A stretch of 38,524 bases of DNA from Hyphochytrium catenoides (taxonomy: Eukaryota; Sar; Hyphochytriomycetes; Hyphochytriales; Hyphochytriaceae). A program made the position numbers and the translations under genes. Under the pieces are notes generated by a model. It was not told the DNA's origin. It worked only from the letters and a program-made list of their open reading frames with translations, and made no database searches. Positions within the stretch are counted from its first letter, which is position 1, and every line of letters begins with the position of its first letter. The stretch lies in contig FLMG01003682.1 of NCBI GenBank assembly GCA_900088475.1, positions 1 through 38,524 of the forward strand, given 5' to 3'. Below are positions 19,938 to 31,900 of this stretch, in pieces.

Positions 19938-22900
19938 ATGGTGCTGGGCGAGCAGCTCAAGAAATATATAGACCGCTTCTTGGCGGAGTACGTGGAGGTG
20001 GGTTATGATCTTCGGATTAACCTCTGGAGTTCAGAGAATATTCGATTGGAGGGGGTGAGACTTAGGCAGTCTGTCATCCCCTCATCTCTCCCTTTTGTGC
20101 TCAAAGTCGGCTATATTGGGGAGATCAGTGGGTACATTCCCTTAGCAACGCTAGGCAATACACCAGCTCGCCTAACGTTCGCAGACGTGCTTATCGTTGT
20201 GGGCCCATTAAGTGAGAAGGATCGCAACGAGGCTCACGCTTTCGAAAACTTAGAGAAGGAGAAGCTTCAAAAGCTGGATGAGGATTTGGAAGTCAGACTT
20301 CGCGGCATTCCCCAAGATACCACCGAGACGGCGGGCTACTTTGGTGTCGATGGTTATGTAGGCCGCCTCATAACAAGGGTGATCGACAACCTGCAGATCA
20401 AGATCAAAAACCTGCACATCCGTTTCGAGGGCGAATGCGATGCTGCATGGATGCCGCGTCAGTCTGGCAAGTTTGCTGTTGGTGTTAGCCTTGAGGAGCT
20501 TTACGCTGAGACAACCGGGCCCAGCTGGACGTCTCAAGGTTGGAATCTTGAGACAGCGACTGAGCGAAACGTAGTCTTTAAGCTTATCCAGTTCATAGAT
20601 CTCTCGCTCTATATCGACCCAGGAGGACTTCACCTCATCCACTCAAGTGTGCACAAGAAAATCATAGATGTGACGCTTGCCCGTCTAAAAGTCATGGGAG
20701 AGGCCAACGTGGGGTCTCAGTGGTGGCTAGAAAGCGAAGATGTGCATCGCCATCGCTTCTCGCTGGCGCCTGTCTCTGGCAGCATTAAGCTTACCCTAAA
20801 CACTGCTTCGTCCCAAGCGGAAAATGGCCGCCCTCGTTATGATGCTGTCCTGGAGGTTTCCAGACTTATTCTCTCAGTTGATGAGCAGCAGATAGCCCTC
20901 CTGATGAACCTTGTGGGCGTGGTAGACGAGTATTCGCGCTGGCTAGATAGCATTGATACGGATTACCAAGCTCGCTGTGAGGCCTTTCTCCGTTCGAAGG
21001 TTGAACATGGGCAGGAATACGAAGCGCTTCAGCAGCAATATGCAGAATTGTGGGAGCGCTTCGCCGTAGCCGCGAAGAAGGCGTCCTCTCAGCGCGGTTC
21101 GTTAGACCTTGCAGCAATGAAAAAGAGCCCAGACTATAATGAGATCGCACGACTAGAAAGAGATCTTCCGCTGAAAGCCATTATTCGCCTTAGGAATCAG
21201 GCGTCCTCAAATCTCAACCTTGTGGAATCAGCCTTCAATGCCAATGCTGGACTGCTCTCCGAGATAGGAGACGCGTTTGGGGTCCCACATCCTGAAGTCA
21301 AGATAGTCTACGCGGACGGGAATGTCGGTCTGAAGCTGATGCATGGCACAAAAGACCCAAAGGAGATAGTGGTGCAAAGGTGCATAAGCGGGGGGCAGAG
21401 TGAGGCTTTGGGTCTCGTGAAGCCCGGTTATATTCTTGTCCGTGTCAACGGGATCCCGGTACTAGGCAAGACTATTGAAGAGGTTTACTCCATGATTCAC
21501 GAAGCTTCCTTTCCCCGCGTCCTAACATTCAACCTTCCAGCCCTTCACGCAACCACAAAGATGAACCCGAGCTTGGTGGTTTCTCGCATAAAAATAAGGG
21601 CAGAGAGGTTAGCGCTATGGTTCTGCAATGGCAAGGAGAGAGCCGTGATAGCTTCAATGATGAGCAAAGACTGGGAGACAGTCATTGCGGGCCACGGACC
21701 AGGATTATTTTCCTACGATAACTTCGCTATATCATGTGAGACGTTCTTCGTGGAAGAGAGCTGTCAGGATCCGGGATTGAATCACTGCATAGTATCTTCG
21801 ATAGAAGATCGTCCTCGAGAACAACTGAGCCGTGCTCTAGACATTGCAATCAACCTGATCGACAGGAACCATCCTGACTGCAACGGATCTACGCAGGATC
21901 AATACTCAGAAGACTATTCAGCGCACTTTGGCAGGCTTCAGTTTGTCATTCACGGCGAACGGCTCCGCCTCTTGTTGGATGCCGTAGGAAATTTCATAGA
22001 TATCGGCTTCTATGCGGCAGGGAGGCGGAGTCCTAGCCCACGTCAAACCTCTAGTGCTGAAGATTCACAAGCTCAGGATGCAGTCTCCCCTACCTCTACT
22101 TCCTCTCTTACCGCTCCTCCCCAGATTGACCCAAAGCTGCAAACACACCTCCTCACAGCGAATGTGTCCTTTGAGCATCTGAGACTATGTTTTGCGGAGG
22201 AAACGGACGCTCAGTATGCTCCAGTTCGTGACGTGAAGAAGTCTTTAGGCTACAAGGTAGCCAGCTATCTGGGTCCTGTCCACATGAATATGTTAGACGG
22301 AAGGCGAGTCGGCTCCCATGTGCCAACACTCTTCATTGAGGCCTCTCGCAAAGCCGAAGCCGTTAGAGGGATTATAAAACTTCAGGCACTTTACAGGCGG
22401 CATGTAGCCCGCAGAATCGTTAGAGCGCACCGCGCCCTGGCGTGTAAGAGCAGGCGCTTTGGTTGGCTTTACGTGCGTGATGATAGTCTGACATTTAGGC
22501 GATGGAAGCGATGTTATTGCTTTCTAGTCAAAAAAGTGGAGCGCATCGAGGAAGTAGAAGGAAGAGGGGCAGAAGAAGAGGCAGGGCTGGAACCCACTAC
22601 CCCAAAAGAGTTCTGCCTCTATATCTATTTCGATGGGACCTGCCAACAGCTCTATAGGAGGATTGATCTTCTGAACCTGAAAACAGTGGACCTAGCCCCT
22701 CGATGTCGGGGCCCTAAGGTAACTTCAAGCTTTCCCTGTGGCGAAACGTTCTTGATCGAGACATCCACCAACCGCCTGATGTGTGCCGACGACAGTGTGG
22801 AGGACGTAAACAGCTGGATAGCTAGCATCAAGGATGATCTAAACCTTTCTCTGCCACTCGTCTCTGCGTCCCTTAATCCGACCATCACTCCGGAAAAGGA

Positions 22901-25900
22901 ACATGGACCCAAGGCCCCTCTTTCAGGAGAGAGCTTTGGCGATCTTAGCTCTGTCGTCGAACGCAAAGGCACAGACAATGCGGGACTACTTCCACCCACG
23001 ATACTTCTTCCGGAGGACGAGATTGACGACGATGGTCAGCTCGAAGATGACGAGAAGAGAGAGGGGAGTTGCCCTTTTGGTTATCAGCCGGACTTCCATG
23101 AGTCCTTTGTCAATAAGTTTCTTCGGGGTTCCGAGCTCAGAAAGAGAAGAGCAAGACCCGTTGCCTGGAGCTACTTCGTGTTCGACTCGCTTTCCACATC
23201 TCTAGCCATGAGTCGCGCACCAACTATGGCAGCCTCGGCGTTTTGCATTACAGCTGGAGCCAGTTTACTCGCCGTATGGAGTCCGCAAAGCAAGGTTCCT
23301 CAAGTCTGCTTTGGCAGAGCGCTGCTAGGTAAAGCGAGTTGGAGTAATCGGATATTCTATACACTGCCACTTCCTCGCAACCTGTGAACCTCCAGATTGA
23401 CCTTAAATTCTCTCTGCATGGCTTAGTTACTTACGTTGTCGCAGCATACCATCGAAGTAAATCAGGCTGCATATTCTTCTTCTGACGTTAGTTGCGGTTT
23501 CCTCAGTGTACTGTCTGTGACGGCTCTTTTTTTCCTCGGTGTCTCTACTTCATCTAACCTTGCGGTCTACCCACCTTCTTGTCCTTCCTTCCGCAACAAT
23601 TCACTATCCTGTCCCTATTGATAGGACTTGAGACCGGTCAGGTGTGTGCTATCTATATGGCTGGGCCCATAGTGGAAGACGTCAAAGATAGCTTACATGT
23701 GGAAGTCCGCTATTGCGGAGCTGATGCCATCCCATCGTACCGTTGTGGCTTATCCGAGGGTTTAGAGGTCAATCTATCCCTCAGGGGTTTCACAAACCTT
23801 TTTGGTCTCTTGGACGTAATCGGGGTAGTAGTGAATGAGTTGACCGTAGCTCTGCGAGAGGGGACAATGGACACCGCAGAACCAATCGGTCTTACATCAT
23901 CAACTGCACCATCGGGTGGGCTAGGTCACCTTTCGCTTCCCGATGAACGAGAAGGAGAGGAACAGAGCTCTGCTCTAATAATTGATGCACCAAGAACTTC
24001 TCAGATAGCACAGCCAGAAGAGGAAGGTGGGAATAAGAGCGGTTCACTCTATCACATTTGTCCCTACTAGTCTTCAACTCTGCGTGTCCTCTTTCGTCCT
24101 CCTCCCATTCCCTCTCCCTAGATTCTAGGGGCTGTTGCTTTGGTCTACCTATAGACGGCACTCACCACGTCCTGTAAGCAGCGCAATCTGTTTCTCAGGA
24201 GCAGATGCTGGCGGGGATTAGCAATAGACTCATGGCCACGCCACGGCTAAGTCCAGTGATAAAGGAAGAGGCGAAACGACAGAAAAGAGAAGTGGATGAT
24301 GGGCATCAATATAACGAGAATGATTTCACAACTACGTCAGTCCTAACGACGAAGAAGATTGTCATCCGAATCCAAGCTACAGCGTTCGAGCTCTATGGAG
24401 TGTCTTCGTCCAATATGGCGAAGCTTTCGTTGCCCCTATCTCTTCACTACTCGGCTTATCCGGAGAAGGAAGATCTTACCTTTACACTGGGGCCCCTGGC
24501 CTGTTTTGTCCTAACTAAAGATGTGGCCAGGACCATAACCAAGGTGAAGAGCTTATCTCTATGTTACTCATTGTCTCACTGGACTCCAGGATCAATCGGG
24601 GAGAGAGGGGTAACTGACCCAAACACCTATCGACTAATAACGGAGGAAGACGGTAGAAAGCAGGCTGCGGTTCATTACTTACGACAGCTCAACGTGAAGA
24701 TAGAGTCGCTGAAGGTGGAAGCCGATGGCAATCTGGAGCTTCTGGTAGCGTTGATAAACTCCATGGTCGGAGAGAAAAATGCATATAACTGGGAAGGAAG
24801 AGCAGAGGATTCAAGCCCTTCTTCTCAAGCCAATTCTGAAACAACGGGAGCACATCCTTCTCGGGCTGAAGTCTTCCCTGAGACTGAGGAAGGCACGCGT
24901 TCTCTCGTCGTTACTGCTCAGCATGGCCGACTGTTATCACTTGTAGCTTCTGAGAGAGAAGAGGGAGGAGGACGAAGCCTTATGGCCTCTGGGATGAGTG
25001 AACGTAGTGATAGATCACGGTATCCTCGGAGTGACGAGGAGCTTGAGGGAGAGACAAGGCCCAGACGTGCCAGTCGATGGAAACGCTTCCTTCAAGCCGG
25101 TGGAGATCCTGACGACGCGTCCGAGAATGATTGGGAGCTTCCAATTCCACAGGACGGGATATTTCTTGAGTCACCACCTGTTGACTCTGTACCAGATATC
25201 GTACCGACTCGAAGGAACAGCAGGGCATTGCCAGGGTATCATGGTGCGAGACGGCTAACTAGGGCCAACTCAAAACAAACAGAGCTCGAGAAGAGCGCAC
25301 ATAAGGTAAGAGACCAGAGGATCGAGAGCTATCAGAAGGGTTATGCTAACGGAGAGGGAATCACGCGTTATCAGTGGACGGGCTGGATTGAGTTGCTCTA
25401 CGTATACTCATATCTACACATCCCAAAATTTGAATTGGCGTTGACCTTCAGGACTTGACTTTAGCGCACTAAAGGTAGTTTAGAATCATTCGCTTCCGGA
25501 TTGTGGGAGTAGGTGACATGGATGAAAAAGGGCTAGACCTCCACGAGATAGTAGACTGAGAAGAGACCGAGTTCTTTCTGAGTTCTGTTATAATACTCAC
25601 ACCTTTATATCCAACAGGATAAAAGAGAGAGTGGGCGGATTGAAGTAGGAATGGACGAGCCCAGCGCCCCTGCGGGCCCTGCTACCTGTCCCGGAGCCTT
25701 ACTCTGCTACCAAAGCTTAGTTACCGTTACGGAGCCGGGTCTAGACATCACAATGAATCCCAGAACGATCTATATGCCCTACCTCCTACTCTCGGAAGTG
25801 GACGACAGACTATCTGTTACAGTTGATTTGATGAATATTCAGCTGCTCAAAAGAAGCTTGCAAAGGTGCATTACGCACACAGCTTCGCTTCTACTTAGAC

Positions 25901-28900
25901 CTTCTTGACATTATCCTGTTGACTCATAACGTGGTTGTATATCTGAGTCGCTTCAGTTTCTGCACGGTATGGTCCCTTCTTCATGAAATTGCCGGCCATC
26001 GTGATCCTTTCCACCCTCTCGTATAGCTCAGTGGCTTTCTCTTCACTCCACCTTGATCCGCATAGGTTTGCAATGGACACTTTCATTCCTATTGCCACCG
26101 TCTCTCTATACGAAATAGAGATACAGGCGAACTCTACATCGTTCTTCTCCAACGACCAGGTGCTCTCCTTATCTCTGGGCCTTAGGTAAAGGTATACTGT
26201 TGTCCTACGTTAGCTTTCAGCTTACCGCTGTTACCTCTGCTAGGTCCCAGTACTACAATACGCTGCTTGCGGAGTGGGAGCCTTTCGTAGAGCCTTGGAG
26301 GGTCTCTCTATATGTGGAGAAGGGCATAGTGGATCCTACGCTCATTGTTAACGTCAAGGCATTCGAAAGGTCAGTCCGCCGTCAATAGTTATAAAAACCT
26401 GCTTCTCTTTTACTTGTAAAGCTCCTTGCCTGACACTATCTCTCTGTAAGTTAGCTCTCTTTGACTCTTTGAGCGACACAGAGTACTCAACAATCCGACT
26501 TAACCCTGGATAGTCCTTCTCATTGCGCCAGCCTTTTTCTGTGTTATGGCCTCACTGGTTTCTTGTCCTCCATTAGGCTAAACATCAACATCACATCGGC
26601 CTTGCTGGAGTTATACTATAGCTTCATGAGAGATAGACGGCCGGGCGGTCCGCTCAAGAGGTCGGCAGCAGATGACAACCGATCTTCTTTTATCCTAACA
26701 GGAGAGCAAGGTTCCGGAGGCAGGGTAGCCGTCATAAACGATCTCGGGGTGAGAGCTCTCAGAACTTTGTGGAACTCACGCACTACTGTGAAGCTGCTAG
26801 AGCCGCCTAATATTATACTATATGACTCATGGCTCCTTATCAGATGTGGTCCTAGGATTAACCTGGTTCTCGTTGGGTTGGCTTTGTGCGTGCGTCCATG
26901 TCTTTGAGATAGCGTGCTAGGAAATCGAGTCCTTGTAGCTGTTGACTCTGTTTAGCTATTGATCCCATCTGCCTGGTGGCCCAGTTCTAAGCGTATCCCT
27001 TCGGGACCCACATGTTCTACTAGGTGCCTATCCATCTTGCCAATCTTGGTACTTCCAGGCCCGGAAAGCTTCATATTCAGATTCGGGATGGGTGGACCCT
27101 TCCCAACTTTGTGCGCTTCCATGAATGCAAGATAACCCTCTCTCTTCTACCCTGGCGTCGTTCTTTCAGGACAAGGTAAGTAGTCGGTGTAGGTTATACG
27201 CTGTGTGACCAAGCCGCGGCCTACCAACCGGTTTCACGTCCTGTTACGGCTATTTTATATAAGTTGATACGATCGGCTTCATTCTGTCCGTTTAATGGTT
27301 TCTGGTCCTTACCTAGGCGGCTGGAGGGCGCCGCCACGTCTTTCATCCTAGACTATGAAGGCGCTCTACCGGGTGTTGCTCCAAAGCTTCTGATAAAATG
27401 CGCATTGCAAAAGAAGGAGGCAGCCGTTATCTACCCAATGGTGAGTAGAATTAGGTAGATAGTGACGCAAGGGCGCCTATACTTCACTACACTACTGGCC
27501 CTGTGATAATCTCTCCAACGTGTTCGAGATGGCCCTATCTTTGGCACATCGTCGTTTAGATTCACATCTGCTCTCGCCATGCGTCTGGTATTACCTTTGC
27601 GGTCCATCTCTTCTCATCGTGTTGGGCGAATTTGTATGACAGACCAAACTCGAGGAAGGAGAGGATGTAGGGGGCTCTGAGTACATCCTTGTGGGAGAGA
27701 CAGAGCTTGACCTTGTCTCCAGGTTGAAAGTTTCAGACAGGCCCCTAAAACAGGCAAGGGATTGACTTTGCCTGCTCTCTTATGACGCAACCTCTGTGGA
27801 TGTTAAGCGTGCTACCATTGTCTGGCATGGTTTTACCTTACAAAGGCTTGGCTCCTCGATGATATGCAAAGCCTTAAACTACATGTGATGGCCATACGTT
27901 GGTCTCACACCGTCTTTCTAATCCTCAGTGGATTCGGATCCGTAATGCACAAGGTTTGGACACGGCTGAGCTTATGATCGTGCTGCGATTCAAGCCGGAC
28001 GAAGCCTTTACTGATCAAGTCCAGAGAGGACCTGCAGCAATGCCTGGGAAGTTCTTGAAGTTTGATCCCTTTGCACTCGGGTAGGGAGTCTTTGATTCCT
28101 TGCTTAGTTTCTGTAAAAAGCTACGGCCTTCTGGTTTGCGCTTCTCCTTCTTGTTTGTCTTCCTCGTTTGTCGAGATGGTTCTAGTAAGTTGTTAGCAAT
28201 CTGCCCACGGACAGTGTCACTAACGTATATACGGTCCGAGCTCCAGTTTGCTTTTTGACCCCCATTAACCCTGTTGCATTTCTAGAGATAATTCCCCCAC
28301 ACAACCCTCAATTATGTCATCGTATCATGAAGGGAGGGGCCTCACTGCTGCCAAGGTTCCCCCGATTGCATTGGAAGTGGACATGGGTGGAGGTGCTGCC
28401 CCTTGGGTTCTATTGTGCCCCCTACATAGAGCTGGTCGGTTCGTTTTAAGAGGTGAGGAACTATCAACTATCAGTGTGGGTCTAATCAATGGGTTGCGGT
28501 CAATTGCCAGCTTACAACGTTTTGAGCAGTGGCCCTCCTATTTAACCGTCGCATCGATTGTAAGGCACAGCGCCAAATCCTTACCGTCTTGAAAGCAGCC
28601 TCCTTTCTCGTGTATTTGCAAAAGTATTCTTAACATTGTTCTGTCACTCAAAATCTATGTAGGAGAGGGCAATCTTATAGTCGAGGCTAAGGTGGCTCTT
28701 CGTGATCAGTTCAAGCGCGTAGTCAAGCTCTCTTCTCCCGTCCGAGTAAAAAATTGCACCGCTTATGAGCTGAACATCTGGACTGCACATGTGGAGGAAG
28801 TTGATGCGGAGATCCCAGGGTAAGTATTCATGACGGTTGATGGGAACAGGGGCTCATTGCCGCAAGGGTGTGAGGGAGCTACTCGTGGTGGAAGAGCATA

Positions 28901-31900
28901 TTTCAAAGATAGCAAACATAAATGGAGCAGTTTCAGATCAAGCATGTGCAGATTCGTCGTGGTATTGAGGTGAAGGCAATGAAGTTGGAGGCCTTCACAG
29001 GAACATGGGGGTTAGATAACGATAAAAGGGAAAAGATTTTTTGCTTGAGAATTTTAGTAGTGAAAAACTAACGAGCTCCCTCTCATCTTCGCTCAGTTCT
29101 GGCGTCACTTGTCTTGAGCCAGGCCGGAAACTCTCTGTTCCTCTTCAAAGCCTCCAGGCGACCCCACGTCATTACGTCCGTATGCAGGCTGGGCACGGAC
29201 GACCAGTGAACCTTCTTGAGGTGGAACACTGCGCACCAGGCAACTTCATTCTTTACAGCAAAAGTGCCACATCAAACGATGAGATAGGTAGGTGGATGAG
29301 TTGTGGCGCCTATGAGTTACTAATCCAATCCAGTCCAAATGACTTGAATTCTTATCGGACGTCGAATCCGCCTCGTCCCCTACTTCCTTTTTTGCCTTCA
29401 TCTGCCCTCTATCTTTGTCGTCTTTGCTTGGTGGTAAGATATCTGTTAATTTGCTTTGCTTATGTGGAACTTGCATGCGATACTTTAGGCATGTGTTTCT
29501 TTGTAAGCATCGTGGAGCAAATGCGGCACATATTCCAGGAGCAACAAAACGTCGCCTCTTCCACACCTTCGTCGTCTTCCCTCCGGGGGACAATTACGAC
29601 TCTTTCGGTCTTCCCCTGCCTCACTTTCGAGAACGCCCTCCCAGTTCGCTTGGAGTACAAAGTGGAGTCGGGGAACGGGAAGGAGATAGGCGCAGGCTTT
29701 CTAGGTCCAGGTATGTAAGAGGAAAAGAGAAAGGAGCTAGTAGCCGCCATTAGGGTGGAATTTCTATATGATCAGCAATTGACTTTCTATGGGTCATGCG
29801 CTGAGTTCACACTGGGTCTATCATGTATCGGTCGGTTGGAGCCTTACTTTAGCCTGCTTGACACGGAAGCTTATCAATTTTGCCCTGCTAATAATCTGCT
29901 CTCCGGATCCCGTTTCTGAACACAAGGCGAAGAGCGCGACTTCTACGAGTTTGGACCTCGCTCCAATCTGTTCGTTCGACTTCCTTCCCTGGATACGCAG
30001 TGGTCCGCGCCTTTGAACTTCGCCTCCTTGGTGGCGCCCAAGGTTGGCAGCAGTCTCTGCTCTCAGACGGTGACACAGGCACAAGATCTACAAGAAGGCG
30101 ATGTAGGTGGAAGGCACAGGTTCGTCATGTGTATCTAACCCAATTCCTCAAGAGTCTCTTAAGGCTTTATTTGGGGTGCAGACCACGATTATTATTGCAT
30201 TTATATCCTTTCAGGGCTAATGGGATGGTAGTTATATGGTCTAACACAGGGTCGGATATCATAACCTAACGATCGTCCGGTTAGATTTTTGAGCGCCTGC
30301 CTGCGTGTTATCTCCGAGCATTTTATTGCGTCCGATTTATTCCGCTTACTCTGACTTCAGACATTTACCTGCTATTTCTTGCAGGGACGAGGTGGTCGAG
30401 TTCTACTCGGCTTCTGACAAGATGCAAATCTTCTCTTCCTCACTGAATGACTCGGCGCATATTTTCACTGCACAGTTAGATTTTGCGGTATCTGGTGAGT
30501 GCTCCTCAGACATTTCCGCCTTCTCGTCCCCATTGAGGGCAATTAGCAGTGCTGACGACCCGGACGTTTGCACTCTGGCGGTGGGAAATTGATTCACCAT
30601 CTATCTTCGAGCATTTGATTTACCATATTGTATCTATCTATTCTCTCTAGTAGTTGACCCTGTGCTTCGAGCATTAGTTTTGGTCGCTTAAACGGCAATC
30701 TTTATCCACCTCTGTACGTTGATGTCAGACCATGGAGGGCCACGAGTGGTCATCTTTGCCAATCTCTGGCTCTATAATGAGAGTCATATACCCCAGCTAC
30801 TCTTCAGGTAATGCTATAGTCATTCAGCACGTAGGTGGCTTGCATTAAAGGGAGACCGGCAGCCATCAGCTCCTTGAGTGCGATTCCAAGCGGTTGTCGG
30901 GGGTTTAACCTTTGAGTTGGCGCTTCTAGTCCTCTATTTGCGTTGCTAGACCATCGTGTGGTGCTAAAAGCCACATTGACGGTCCTTGTTGTTCACCCGT
31001 TCGCTGCCCTGTATACAGGTACACTGAAGAACCAGAGTCCAAGATTACCGTCGCACCGCAGATCCTACGTTCTCGACCTGTGCCAACACTAATGCACTGC
31101 CCGACCCAGAAGGTACATACGGTTGAAGGATTTGACATACACCGGGTGGGACGTCACCCGGAAAGAGTCTCAGCTAGCCAGAGGATCCCTGAATGGGCTA
31201 GAGGAATCAGCCACGCGTCTCCCTCCGTTGACTCGTAGTGTCGTAGTTCTAACCGCTTCCTTTTATTGTAGTTCCAGATCGCAACCTATGTTGACTCTCA
31301 GTTATCTCAATGGTCTATCTTCACGCCTGCTACAGCCGTTGGGGTACAAGGCGAAGTATCCTTTCATTCGAAGGATGCAGCTGCGCAAAAGGTCCGCTCG
31401 GACGTTGGAATAGCGGTGTATAGGCCCTCAGGCCGCTTCCACCGGTCAGCACAGGTAAATGAACACCAATATAATGGCAATTTAGAGGGTCGAATTTGAT
31501 GCGCTAAGGAAATCTATCACTTTGGCTATCTTCACTTGCGTTTGGGCACTATGTTTGCCACATGTCTTTGAAACACTGTCAACTTGCCTAACCTCTGTGT
31601 CCACTCCGTGGTGCGATGTTGGCGGTGTGTCCATGATCACGATTTCTACCCTTTACGGACCAGGTGGTCATTACTCCCCGCTACGTGTTCGTGAACAAGC
31701 TATCCTTCACCTTTGAGGTAAGAGTGGTATTGTTGTTAACTACACAACAGTTGCCATGAGGTGGTGGTCCGTTGACTATCACGAAAGGAGTTTTTCAGAG
31801 CTCATGTTTCCTTCTGATCGACCTCTGACGTCGGGCAGTACAGAGTATAAGCTCTCTTACGTTCTTTCTTGTAGGTCCGTGGAGTGTCAAAGGCCAGTCC

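Noticed and set aside
25895-26152. 85-codon minus-strand frame
   Set aside because: Antisense to VPS13 exon sequence (RFAMDTFIPIATVSLYEIEI on the plus strand fits VPS13 and its splice sites).
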